DNA of 64,000 bases from Bifidobacterium callitrichos DSM 23973 (GTDB lineage: Bacteria; Actinomycetota; Actinomycetes; Actinomycetales; Bifidobacteriaceae), in assembly GCF_000741175.1 (NCBI RefSeq), contig NZ_JGYS01000028.1:20070-84069 (forward strand). Direction: 5' to 3'. The notes below the pieces were generated by a model. It did not search any database. It was given only the letters and a program-made list of their open reading frames with translations, and was not told the DNA's origin. The stretch's first letter is position 1. Every line of letters starts with the position of its first letter. Both the position numbers and the translations under genes were made by a program. Shown here piece after piece: positions 44,765 through 53,370 of the stretch.

Positions 44765-44797
44765 AACGTCATCCGGACGTCATCCAGACGTCATCTT
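44765..44797 (+). promoter_or_regulatory. Three 11-bp direct repeats upstream of glgE
   Basis: AACGTCATCCG, GACGTCATCCA and GACGTCATCTT follow each other at exact 11-base spacing, and a weaker fourth copy (GGCGCCATCAA) comes next. Head-to-tail repeats with 11-base period are typical of OmpR/PhoP-family binding. They end about 23 bases before a possible -35 box. Confidence 0.6.
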
Positions 44798-44819
44798 GGC
44801 GCCATCAACCACACCATCC

Positions 44820-44849
44820 TTACTATTTCGGCCATTTGGCCCCTACAAT
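44820..44849 (+). promoter_or_regulatory. Possible glgE promoter
   Basis: TTACTA (44820-44825), 18-base spacer, TACAAT (44844-44849), about 55 bases before the glgE start. The -35 box is poor, consistent with activation from the upstream repeats. Confidence 0.5.
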
Positions 44850-44904
44850 GGGGACGTATGGCATCATCCATCGCGATATGCGCAGAGGTAAGGAGAAGGA
44901 CGCC

Positions 44905-47193
44905 ATGTCACAGCAGACTGCGAATGAAAACGCTAACACCGCAGCAGCAGTAACCGATGAGACCGCGGCCGCGAGCGCAACGCCCGCCGCGGAGAAGACG
45001 AAGTCCGCGAAGGCCGAGAAGACCGCAAAAACCACTCGTGCACGCAAGCCTCGCGCGACCCGCACCACCCGTGCCAAGGCCGCGAAGACGGCCGTGAAGA
45101 CCGTCACGGAACCGGGTGAGGTGCCCGCGCCGTCACTGCCGATCGAGGAGCCGGGCCAGTTCGGCCGCATCAACGTCATGGACGTCACGCCGAACGAGGA
45201 ACGCGGCATCTACCCGGCGCGCGTGGAGCTTGGCGAGCCGTTCAAGGTCACCGCCCAGGTGTTCATCGAAGGCCGTACCAAGGTCGGCGCCACCGCGGTC
45301 GTCAGGAACGCGCGCGGCAAGGAGATGCTGCGCCGCCAGATGACCTGCATCAACCCGGGTCTCGACCGCTGGTCCGTCGAACTGACCTGCGGCGAGCGCA
45401 CCGACGTCAAGCCGTGGGAGCCCGACTTCGCCGCCGTCAAGCGCCAGCTGGGCCTGTGGACCGTCACGGTCGAGGGCTGGGAGGACACGTACACCTCCTG
45501 GCTGCACGACGCCAAGATCAAGGTGGAGGTCAACGACGACGTGGAGAACGCGCTCGCCTCCGGCGCCCAGCTGCTGGATCGCTGGGCCGGCACCGCCGAC
45601 GCGCACCTGCCGCAGCACCAGCGCAAGATGCTGCGCGACGCCGCCAAGGTGATGGAGGACAAGACCCTCACCCCCAAGGAGCGTCTCGCGGCCGCCACCT
45701 CCGATGAGGTGAAGGAGCTGCACCTGACCAACCCGCTGCGCGACGGCCTGTCCGAAAGCGCGCCGCAGACCTTCAAGGTCGAGCGTCCGAAGTCGAGCTT
45801 CGCCGCCTGGTACCAGTTCTTCCCGCGCTCCGAGGGCGCGTACATCGATCAGGAGACGCACAAGATCGTCCAGGGCACGCTGAAGACGTCTATCTCCGGA
45901 CTGGAGCGCGCGAAGGCCGAGGGCTTCGACATCGTCTACCTGCCGCCGATCTTCCCGATCGGCACGACCAACCGCAAGGGCAAGAACAACGCCCTGGTCG
46001 CCGGCCCGGACGATCCGGGTTCGGTGTTCGGCATCGGCTCGGCCGAGGGCGGCCATGACACCGTCGATCCGAAGCTCGGCACGATGGACGACTTCAAGGC
46101 CCTCACCGCCAAGGCGCATGAGCTGGGCCTCGAGGTCGCGCTCGACTTCGCGCTGCAGTGCTCGCCCGATCACCCGTGGGTCAAGGAGCACCCGAACTGG
46201 TTCCGCACCAAGCCGGACGGATCGATCGCGTTCGCCGAGAACCCGCCGAAGAAGTATCAGGACATCTACCCGATCGACTTCAACGCGGACATGCCCGGCA
46301 TCGAGAAGGAGGTCGAGCGCATCCTCACGCTGTGGATCGAGGCCGGCGTGACGGTCTTCCGTATCGACAACCCGCACACCAAGCCGGTGCGTTTCTGGCA
46401 GGACGTCATCGCCGCCGTGACCAAGCGTCACCCGGAAGTCATCTTCCTGGCCGAGGCGTTCACCCGCCCGGGCATGATGCGTGCGCTGAGCTACGTGGGC
46501 TTCACGCAGTCGCACTGCTACTTCCCGTGGCGCAACACCAAGGAGGAGCTCTCCGAGTACCTCGCCGAGACCAACGGCGACGACGGCTACTACCAGCACA
46601 ACACGTTCTGGCCGACCACGCCGGACATCCTCACCGCCTACGTGCGCGACAACGGCATCGCCGGCCACGCGGTGCGAGCGGTGCTCGCCGCGATGGGCTC
46701 GCCGTCGTGGGGCATCTACAACGGCTTCGAGCTGATCGAGAACAAGCAGCGCCCCGGATTCGAGGAGCAGATCGACAACGAGAAGTACGAGATCAAGGTC
46801 CGCGACTGGTCGCTGGCCAAGAAGTTCGGCATCGCCAAGCTGCTGACCTCGCTCAACAAGATCCGCCGCGAGCATGTGGACGCGTTCGGCTACCACAACC
46901 TCACGGTGCTTGAGAGCTCCGATCCGAACGTGCTCGCCTTCGCGCGCCACACGCCCGCCGAGCTGACCGCATCGGGCAAGCCGGAGACGCTGATCGTGGT
47001 CGTCAATCTCGACTGCCACAACGCGCACCAGTCCACCATCCACCTCGATCTGCCGTCGCTCGGCATCGATCCGGACAAGGGCGCTCATGTGCGCGACGAG
47101 CTGACCGATCGCGAGTTCGACTGGAGCTGGGACAACTTCGTGTCGCTGGCACCGTGGGCCGATGTGGCGCACGTGCTGCACGTGGAGTACTGA
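44905..47193 (+). CDS. glgE: Maltose-1-phosphate maltosyltransferase GlgE
   Basis: A 762-residue protein; ATG 44905 follows AAGGAGAAGG. Residues 1-75 are an Ala/Lys/Thr-rich extension (TKSAKAEKTAKTTRARKPRA) not present in most GlgE proteins. Then comes the N-terminal S domain, and a GH13 catalytic barrel with 'AAWYQFFPRSEGAYID', 'DIVYLPPIFPIGTTNRKGKN', nucleophile Asp in 'VFRIDNPHTKPV', acid Glu in 'IFLAEAF' and 'YQHNTFWPTTPDIL'. It transfers maltosyl units from alpha-maltose 1-phosphate to alpha-1,4-glucan. No treS-mak gene lies within the window, so its substrate source must be elsewhere. Confidence 0.95.
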   Translation: MSQQTANENANTAAAVTDETAAASATPAAEKTKSAKAEKTAKTTRARKPRATRTTRAKAAKTAVKTVTEPGEVPAPSLPIEEPGQFGRINVMDVTPNEERGIYPARVELGEPFKVTAQVFIEGRTKVGATAVVRNARGKEMLRRQMTCINPGLDRWSVELTCGERTDVKPWEPDFAAVKRQLGLWTVTVEGWEDTYTSWLHDAKIKVEVNDDVENALASGAQLLDRWAGTADAHLPQHQRKMLRDAAKVMEDKTLTPKERLAAATSDEVKELHLTNPLRDGLSESAPQTFKVERPKSSFAAWYQFFPRSEGAYIDQETHKIVQGTLKTSISGLERAKAEGFDIVYLPPIFPIGTTNRKGKNNALVAGPDDPGSVFGIGSAEGGHDTVDPKLGTMDDFKALTAKAHELGLEVALDFALQCSPDHPWVKEHPNWFRTKPDGSIAFAENPPKKYQDIYPIDFNADMPGIEKEVERILTLWIEAGVTVFRIDNPHTKPVRFWQDVIAAVTKRHPEVIFLAEAFTRPGMMRALSYVGFTQSHCYFPWRNTKEELSEYLAETNGDDGYYQHNTFWPTTPDILTAYVRDNGIAGHAVRAVLAAMGSPSWGIYNGFELIENKQRPGFEEQIDNEKYEIKVRDWSLAKKFGIAKLLTSLNKIRREHVDAFGYHNLTVLESSDPNVLAFARHTPAELTASGKPETLIVVVNLDCHNAHQSTIHLDLPSLGIDPDKGAHVRDELTDREFDWSWDNFVSLAPWADVAHVLHVEY

Positions 47194-47212
47194 TTCCCGC
47201 TCGTAAGCGGTA

Positions 47213-47242
47213 TTGTGGTTAGGACGATTCATCCGATATATC
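47213..47242 (+). promoter_or_regulatory. Possible ppa promoter
   Basis: TTGTGG (47213-47218), 18-base spacer, TATATC (47237-47242), then AGGAG nine bases before the ppa start codon region. The short leader is consistent with a gene of its own. Confidence 0.45.
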
Positions 47243-47260
47243 GATAGGAGAAAACCGATT

Positions 47261-47755
47261 ATGGCTGAAACCTTCAACGTCGTGGTTGAGATCCCGCGCG
47301 GCTCGAAGAACAAGTACGAGGTCGATCAGGAGACCGGTCGCGTGTTCCTGGACCGTGAGCTGTTCACCGCCATGGGCTACCCGGACGACTACGGCTACAT
47401 CGAGGGCACCCTCGGTGAGGACGGCGATCCGCTCGACGCGCTCGTGATGGTCAAGAACTCCGTGTTCCCGGGCTGCGTCATCGAGTGCCGCGCCGTGGCC
47501 CTGTACCACATGGAGGACGAGGAGGGCGGCGACGACAAGGTGCTGTGCGTGCCGGCCGACGTCCGCTACGACGACATCCAGGACGTCAAGGACGTCAACG
47601 AGTTCCACCTCAAGGAGATCAAGCACTTCTTCGAGCAGTACAAGGCCCTCGAGCCCGGCAAGGAAGTCAAGCCCGGCGACTACTGGACCGGTGCGGACGT
47701 CGCCGAGAAGGAGATCAAGGAGGCGCGCGAGCGCCTCGCGAACGCGGCGAAGTGA
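47261..47755 (+). CDS. ppa: Inorganic pyrophosphatase, family I
   Basis: A 164-residue protein. Family I marks: 'VVVEIPRGSKNKYEVDQETG', 'MGYPDDYGYIEGTLGEDGDP' continuing with LDALV (the D-GDPLD metal site), 'KVLCVPADVRYDDIQDVKDV' and 'HFFEQYKALEPGK'. It hydrolyses pyrophosphate in the cytoplasm. The last 57 bases of the gene are repeated downstream at 47861-47917, followed by the same stop context. Confidence 0.97.
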   Translation: MAETFNVVVEIPRGSKNKYEVDQETGRVFLDRELFTAMGYPDDYGYIEGTLGEDGDPLDALVMVKNSVFPGCVIECRAVALYHMEDEEGGDDKVLCVPADVRYDDIQDVKDVNEFHLKEIKHFFEQYKALEPGKEVKPGDYWTGADVAEKEIKEARERLANAAK

Positions 47756-47924
47756 TCTCGTTCAGGACAGTCCGGTGGACTGTCCGGCGGCGACGTGCGA
47801 GGACACGGCAGTGTCCGAGCCAATGATGAGTCGGCCGTAGGCCGTCCATGATTGCAGGACCGTCGCCGAGAAGGAGATCAAGGAGGCGCGCGAGCGCCTC
47901 GCGAACGCGGCGAAGTGATCTCGT
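47698..47924 (+). repeat. 64-bp direct repeat of the ppa 3' end around a 99-bp insert
   Basis: 47698-47761 and 47861-47924 are identical over 64 bases and include the last ppa codons and stop. The 99 bases between them hold a hairpin GGACAGTCC-GGT-GGACTGTCC, related to the inner hairpin of palindromic element B at about 27004-27024. Confidence 0.92.
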
Positions 47925-47943
47925 CCGTCACGAACGCTGACTG

Positions 47944-47979
47944 AAGCGGCTTTCCGATTGATTTCGGAAGGCCGCTTTT
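47944..47979 (+). terminator. ppa terminator
   Basis: AAGCGGC-TTTCCG pairs with CGGAAG-GCCGCTT with an eight-base loop, followed by TTTCC. It lies beyond the duplicated ppa tail. Confidence 0.75.
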
Positions 47980-48137
47980 CCATATGCAGCGGTACACTGG
48001 TCATCCGTAATTTCACTTAGGCGTAGGCGGCGTGTGGGAACGCTGGTCGAGGCCCATCCCGTGGGATTCACCGTGTCGTGACCGCGACTGTTGCGCGTCA
48101 TCGGCCGGCATCGGGATGAACCCATTTGACGCACACC

Positions 48138-48716
48138 ATGATTTCGATGATTGTTCAGTCGTTGCTTATTTCCGTTTCCGTCGCGATGGACGCATTCGCC
48201 ATTTCCATCGGCAAGGGTCTGACCGTGCATAAGGCCCGATTCGTCGACGCGCTCAAATGCGGATTGTGGTTCGGCGGATTCCAGGCGCTGTTTCCGCTGC
48301 TCGGCTTCTTCGCCGCAGCAGCGTTCGCCTCCTATGTGACCGCGGTGGATCACTGGATCATCTTCGGCCTGCTGGCGTTCATCGGCGGCAACATGATCCG
48401 CGAGGCCTTCGAGGAGGATGAGGAGAACGCCAAGGAGACGCCGGAATTCGATTGGCGTCACATGCTGCCGCTCGCCGTGGCGTGCAGCATCGACGCGTTC
48501 GCGGTCGGTGTGAGCCTCGGCCTCATGCAGCTCAACGTGGCCTTCGCCGTCACATCGATGGGTGTCGTGACCGCCTTGTTCTCGATCGCGGGCATCTACA
48601 TCGGCCGCGTCTTCGGATCACGCTGGCAGAAGCCGGCACAGATCGCCGGCGGCGTGGTGCTCATCATCATCGGCGTCAAGGTGCTGCTCGAACACCTCGG
48701 CCTGATCGCGTTCTGA
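48138..48716 (+). CDS. mntP: Manganese efflux pump MntP
   Basis: A 192-residue protein from ATG 48138 (TTG 48126 is an alternative). Six TM helices form two repeats, each with the family acidic motif: 'SVSVAMDAFAISIGKGL' and 'VACSIDAFAVGVSLGL'. 'GLWFGGFQALFPLLGFF' and 'FIGGNMIREAFEEDEENAKE' are also typical. It exports Mn2+. The 110-base leader was examined for a yybP-ykoY riboswitch but no convincing match was seen. Confidence 0.93.
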   Translation: MISMIVQSLLISVSVAMDAFAISIGKGLTVHKARFVDALKCGLWFGGFQALFPLLGFFAAAAFASYVTAVDHWIIFGLLAFIGGNMIREAFEEDEENAKETPEFDWRHMLPLAVACSIDAFAVGVSLGLMQLNVAFAVTSMGVVTALFSIAGIYIGRVFGSRWQKPAQIAGGVVLIIIGVKVLLEHLGLIAF

Positions 48717-48768
48717 CGCGATACCCGCACGAGGCGCGTCGGATCCTATTAAGGAGATCGAGGCGCCG

Positions 48769-49590
48769 TTATACGAGTTGGAGGAAGAGAGCTGCGGCGA
48801 AGACGACGAGGCCGTAGAACATGACAGGCAGCAGGGCGACGCCGATCCACGGGGATCGGGTCTTCGGGTCGGGGTCGAGCTCGTCAAGCCACCATACGGA
48901 GGCGACGGCGAGGATCACGGCGAACAGCGCCATCGCCACAACCACGCCGATGAACACGGCGGGGCTGACCCCACCATTCGCCGAAACACCGACACCGGTG
49001 GAATCGCCCGCACCGGCCGTGGCGAACGCGGCCCGGCCCGCCACCGCCACATACGGCAGATAGAACCATCCTGCCAGCGAGATCGACGCGGCGCCGCCGG
49101 TCACACAGTGGGACAGCGCGCGGATCAGGTGCGAACGGTTCTCACGCGCCATCTGACGCGCGAACGAGACGATCGTCAGCAGCACCAGCAGGCCGGCCAC
49201 GGCGGCCGCCCATCGCGCCATCGGATAGGTGCGCAATTTCAGCGGGTCGCCGGCGAGCTCATCGGAGATACCGTAGATCGACATGAGTGGCGAGGAAACG
49301 GCGAGCACGGACAGGATCCCCACGATCACGCCGATCGCGCGATCAACCAGCGTGGCGCGGAACGGCCAGTTCGCGTGGAACCAGAACAGCACCAGCAGCA
49401 TCGCGGCGATGAGCGCGGGGGCCACCCCCGAGGGCAGTGTGGCAACGCCCCTCGCCGCAGCATCGGCACCGGAGACCGACAGACCGGCCCATATACCGCC
49501 GAATACGGCGAACAGGAGGTACACGCCGACCTGTACGCCGAGCATCACCCCGCGTTTGGTCGACCATGTCGTCTTGCTGTCTTCGCTCAT
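48769..49590 (-). CDS. Polytopic membrane protein of unknown function
   Basis: A 273-residue protein with about seven hydrophobic helices ('VQVGVYLLFAVFGGIWAGL', 'APALIAAMLLVLFWFHANWP', 'FIGVVVAMALFAVILAVASV' and others). There are no transporter or enzyme motifs that can be named. It is convergent with mntP and divergent from glnR. It resembles uncharacterised bifidobacterial membrane proteins. Confidence 0.7.
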   Translation of the reverse strand: MSEDSKTTWSTKRGVMLGVQVGVYLLFAVFGGIWAGLSVSGADAAARGVATLPSGVAPALIAAMLLVLFWFHANWPFRATLVDRAIGVIVGILSVLAVSSPLMSIYGISDELAGDPLKLRTYPMARWAAAVAGLLVLLTIVSFARQMARENRSHLIRALSHCVTGGAASISLAGWFYLPYVAVAGRAAFATAGAGDSTGVGVSANGGVSPAVFIGVVVAMALFAVILAVASVWWLDELDPDPKTRSPWIGVALLPVMFYGLVVFAAALFLQLV

Positions 49591-49949
49591 GATTCACTCC
49601 CCACGTTCCCACGTGTCGCCCGATCGCCCCACGGCAGACGCACGGGCGGACCTATTGACTCCCGTCAATCCTACCCACCATGCGGGATGGCACCTCGGGG
49701 ATGCACGGCGGAGTGGCTTTCCGCGCCGGCGAAACGCACATCGCGGCTGTTCGCATGACGTCCACGCATCACAAAGGTGAACATTATGTGTCCGCGATAT
49801 GCGCGTACAATGAGCTGAAGAATTCGCATAGGGTTCCATGTACGGAAAGTTCCACTTCCGAACGGCCCGCATGGCATCCCGTCCGTTTTCGGCCAATCCC
49901 GAAACATGATTTCCATTCCAAGAAATCCGATAGAGAAGAGGGGCAAGAC
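49591..49949. other. Intergenic stretch upstream of glnR
   Basis: About 360 bases without a convincing gene. TACAAT near 49805 could be a -10 box for glnR about 145 bases upstream of its start, which would give a long leader; no clear -35 is seen. Confidence 0.4.
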
Positions 49950-50711
49950 GTGACTGATCTGACGCTGATGACGTTCGCCAGCAATCCCGCTTCGGTGCTG
50001 CCCTCGCTCGCCCTGCTGTCACACCGCGTGCGCGTACTGCCGATGGATGCGGCCAGTCTGGTGAAAATGCCGGAGAACACGATCCTGTTCCTCGACGCGC
50101 GCGACGATCTCGCCACGGCCAAGACCCTGTGCAACCTCATCCACGCCTCCGGCCTGCCCACGCCGATCGTGCTGATCCTGACTGAGGGCGGCTTCACCGT
50201 CGTCAACTCGCAGTGGGGCATCGCCGACGTGGTGGTCTCCACGGCCTCCCCCGCCGAGGTGGAGGGCCGTCTGCGACTGGTGTCCGAGCGCGGCAACTCC
50301 CCGACCGCCGCGGCCTCCACCGGTTCCGGCGACAAGGGCGTGACCACGGAGGACGGTCAGATCCGCTCCGGCGACCTCATCGTGGATACGAACGGCTACA
50401 CCGCCTCCCTGCATGGCCGTCCGATCGATCTGGCCTACAAGGAGTTCGAGCTGCTCAAGTATCTGGTCCAGCACCCCGGACGCGTGTTTACGCGCGCCCA
50501 GCTGCTGCAGGAGGTGTGGGGCTACGACTACTACGGCGGCACGCGTACCGTCGACGTGCACATCCGTCGTCTGCGCGCCAAGCTGGGCGGCGAGTACGAG
50601 CATCTCATCGGCACCGTGCGCAACGTCGGCTACCGTTTCGATCCGCCGGACGACGAGGCCGAGGAGTCGGCCGCCAAGAACGCCGCCAAGCACTCCCCTC
50701 TTAATGAGTGA
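49950..50711 (+). CDS. glnR: Nitrogen regulator GlnR (atypical OmpR family)
   Basis: A 253-residue protein from a GTG at 49950 with GAGGGG before it. The N-terminal receiver-like domain has the GlnR pattern 'VLPSLALLSHRVRVLPMDAA', 'FLDARDDLATAKTLC', 'LILTEGGFTVVNSQWGIADV', without the full acidic phosphorylation pocket of normal receivers. The winged HTH has 'LAYKEFELLKYLVQHPGRVF', 'EVWGYDYYGGTRTVDVHIRR' and 'IGTVRNVGYRF', nearly identical in style to Streptomyces and Mycobacterium GlnR. It controls nitrogen assimilation genes as an orphan dimer. No kinase gene is next to it. Confidence 0.92.
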   Translation: MTDLTLMTFASNPASVLPSLALLSHRVRVLPMDAASLVKMPENTILFLDARDDLATAKTLCNLIHASGLPTPIVLILTEGGFTVVNSQWGIADVVVSTASPAEVEGRLRLVSERGNSPTAAASTGSGDKGVTTEDGQIRSGDLIVDTNGYTASLHGRPIDLAYKEFELLKYLVQHPGRVFTRAQLLQEVWGYDYYGGTRTVDVHIRRLRAKLGGEYEHLIGTVRNVGYRFDPPDDEAEESAAKNAAKHSPLNE

Positions 50712-50894
50712 ACCCAATAAGTCCAAATAGTGAGACACTCGATTTGTGATGTTCACATTTTGGACAGCAGATCGAGCGAAATCTCACATTGTTCTCCGAC
50801 TACTCTGGCCAGTACCGCCCTCCTCATGGTGAGAGAGTACGAGAGAGTACTGGCAAGAGAGCCGACACTACCGACACCGACGAAAGCGTATGCG

Positions 50895-51560
50895 ATGGCA
50901 CGTGAATCGAAGCGGGCACGAATCGCACGCATGCACGACGAATACGCGATCCTGTGCGAACGCTACCCCGCGCCGAAGTGTGCGCTCGACTTCGCCAATC
51001 CGCTGCAGCTCATCATCGCGACGGTGCTGAGCGCGCAGACCACCGACAAGCGCGTCAATACGGTCACACCCGAACTTTTCGCGCGCTACCCCGAAGCCGC
51101 CGATCTTGCGGCGGCGAATCCCGAGGACGTGGAGTCGATCATCCGCCCCTTAGGCTTCTACCGTTCCAAGTCGAAGCATCTGCTGGGACTGGCCGCCGCG
51201 CTCGACGAGCGATTCGGCGGGCGCGTGCCCCGCACGATGGACGAACTCGTGACCCTGCCCGGGGTCGGGCGCAAAACCGCGAACGTCGTGCTCGGCAACG
51301 CGTTCGGCGTCCCCGGATTCCCGGTCGACACGCATGTGATGCGCGTGACCGGCCGCCTGCGTTGGCGCTCCGACTGGCGCATCGCCAAATCGGATCCGGT
51401 GGCGGTCGAGAAGGAGATCTGCGCCTGCTTCCCGCCCGAGGACTGGACCGACCTGAGCCATCGCCTCATCTTCCACGGACGCGACGTGTGCCACGCGCGC
51501 AAGCCCGACTGCGGCAACTGCCCGCTGCGCGAGACGTGTCCGTCGTTCGCTATCGCATAG
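50895..51560 (+). CDS. nth: Endonuclease III
   Basis: A 221-residue protein from ATG 50895 (MARESKRARIARMHDEYAIL); an upstream ATG at 50826 is possible but has no better ribosome site. HhH motif 'LPGVGRKTANVVLG' carries the catalytic Lys, 'FPVDTHVMRVTGRL' the catalytic Asp, and CHARKPDCGNCPLRETC is the C-x6-C-x2-C-x5-C iron-sulphur site. It removes oxidised pyrimidines and cuts abasic sites. Confidence 0.95.
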   Translation: MARESKRARIARMHDEYAILCERYPAPKCALDFANPLQLIIATVLSAQTTDKRVNTVTPELFARYPEAADLAAANPEDVESIIRPLGFYRSKSKHLLGLAAALDERFGGRVPRTMDELVTLPGVGRKTANVVLGNAFGVPGFPVDTHVMRVTGRLRWRSDWRIAKSDPVAVEKEICACFPPEDWTDLSHRLIFHGRDVCHARKPDCGNCPLRETCPSFAIA

Positions 51561-51603
51561 GCATCACAACGCCTACACACCCTCGGACGCTAGACTGGGC
51601 GGC

Positions 51604-53316
51604 ATGAGAGGGATGTACAACGCTAATCACGGGGACGATCGGGCGGGCGGACGGCCCGATGGACCATCCGACGAGCAACGCGGGTCACGCGCCCGGAGCG
51701 GCCGCAGCGGACTGAAGCAGTGGATCGTGTTCCTCACCGTCGCCACCGCGCTGTTCCTGCTGGTGTGGGCCGGCTGGTCGGTGACCACGCATCGCATCAC
51801 CCTGCCGTATATGTCGAACGTGGTGCGCTCCGACTCCCCCGCAACGACCTCGGCGACCATAGGACTGACGCCCCAGAACGATGCCGCCGCACCGCAGACG
51901 CTCGACATCCGCACCGCGGAATCCCCCGAACTCGATCGCGCGCTGATCGGCAACGTCTATCAGACGCTCGTCGGACGGGCCGACGACAACACGCTCACCG
52001 CCGCGGTCGCATCGTCATGGAAGACGTCCGATGATGCCAAGACGCTCACGTTCACGTTGCGCGACGATCTCACCTTCTCCAACGGCGACAGGCTCGACTC
52101 GTCCGACGTCGTCACCTCGCTGCAACGGGCGATCGAGGGGAAGTGGCCGGGTACGGCCGAATGGTTCGCCGCGCTGGAATCGGTCACGAATCCGGACCGG
52201 CGCACCGTGCGGATCACGTTGAGTCACCCCGATGCGACGCTGCCGTACACGCTCTCCGGCAGGCTCGGCATCGTCTACGACGCCGATGCGACCGTCGACT
52301 ACGCGACGCGCGCGCTCGGCTCCGGTCCGTTCACCGTCTCGCGATTCGCCAAGGGAGAGTCGATCACCCTGACCGCGCGCACGGACGGGACGTACGCGTC
52401 GCGATCGATCGACGCGGACGGCGATCGCGGCAAGGACGACATCGGACGCGCCGCACGAACCGGCACGATCCGACTGCGCTACTTCGCCGACGACGCGGCG
52501 CTTGTCGCGGCGGCGAAGAAGGGCTCGCTGGACATGGCCGTACCGGCCGATCCCGCGAACGCGCGGACGATCGCCGCCGACTCGCAGGGCGGCGCGACAC
52601 CGCTCACGGCCGTCGACGGAGCGAGCACGCGCAAGGTGACGCTCCTGTTCAACAACGACGCCGACTCCCCTCTATCCATGCCGCGCGTGAGACAGTCGCT
52701 GCGCATGATCGTCGACAGGCAGGCGATCCTGAACGGACGGACGGACGTCTCGAAGCCGCTCGGCGGACCGATCGGACCGTTAGAGCCGGGCTACGAGGAT
52801 CTCACCTCGACGCTGACGCACGACGTGGCGCAGGCCCAGTCGCTGCTCGCCTACTTCGGTTCGCGGTATCTGGGCACGTTCACGCTGATCACGCCGGCGC
52901 GATACGAGTCGATCGCACGCGCCATCGCCGATCAGATGACCGCCGCGGGCCTCACCGTCGACGTGCAGGTGCTCGATCAGGCGCAGCTGGCCGAACGGGT
53001 CGCATCGCGCGGGTTCACGATGATGATCACCGAACTGGACGGCGAGGACGGCACCGCGTCGTTCGCCGACGCGGAATCGGCCTCGCACTACACGAACGCG
53101 ACCGCACAGCAGCAGTATGAGGCCGCCGTCGGCGCGACCAGCCAGGACGCCTACGCGAACGGGCTCAAGACGTACGCGCGCACGATCAGCGAGGACGCGG
53201 CGAGCGATTGGCTGTACGCGCGCAAGGTCACGATCGCGGCGTCGACGAGGATCGAGGGATACACGGCCGCGATGGCCGACGATCGACTGCCGCTCGCGGA
53301 TCTGGCGCGCAAGTGA
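51604..53316 (+). CDS. Membrane-anchored family 5 solute-binding protein
   Basis: A 570-residue protein. A basic Gly/Arg-rich N-terminus is followed by a TM helix (about 38-58, WIVFLTVATALFLLVWAGWS) with no lipobox Cys, so it is anchored by the helix and not by lipid. The SBP_bac_5 domain (peptide/nickel type) shows 'LIGNVYQTLVGRADDNTLTA', 'LTFSNGDRLDSSDVVTSLQR', 'ALGSGPFTVSRFAKGE' and 'PRVRQSLRMIVDRQAIL'. No permease or ATPase gene is adjacent, so it is an orphan receptor or works with transporters elsewhere. Confidence 0.85.
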   Translation: MRGMYNANHGDDRAGGRPDGPSDEQRGSRARSGRSGLKQWIVFLTVATALFLLVWAGWSVTTHRITLPYMSNVVRSDSPATTSATIGLTPQNDAAAPQTLDIRTAESPELDRALIGNVYQTLVGRADDNTLTAAVASSWKTSDDAKTLTFTLRDDLTFSNGDRLDSSDVVTSLQRAIEGKWPGTAEWFAALESVTNPDRRTVRITLSHPDATLPYTLSGRLGIVYDADATVDYATRALGSGPFTVSRFAKGESITLTARTDGTYASRSIDADGDRGKDDIGRAARTGTIRLRYFADDAALVAAAKKGSLDMAVPADPANARTIAADSQGGATPLTAVDGASTRKVTLLFNNDADSPLSMPRVRQSLRMIVDRQAILNGRTDVSKPLGGPIGPLEPGYEDLTSTLTHDVAQAQSLLAYFGSRYLGTFTLITPARYESIARAIADQMTAAGLTVDVQVLDQAQLAERVASRGFTMMITELDGEDGTASFADAESASHYTNATAQQQYEAAVGATSQDAYANGLKTYARTISEDAASDWLYARKVTIAASTRIEGYTAAMADDRLPLADLARK

Positions 53317-53370
53317 AGCGCGTAAGGCGGGAACCCAGTATTGTCACCGATTCTGCATAGACTCGCCTGT

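Noticed and set aside
45133..47313. Minus-strand ORF of 726 codons opposite glgE
   Set aside because: It is the antisense frame of a conserved gene with biased composition, without its own ribosome site or motifs.
48000..48137. Possible yybP-ykoY manganese riboswitch upstream of mntP
   Set aside because: The conserved loop sequences could not be found by eye in this leader, so it is not called; a covariance-model search would decide.
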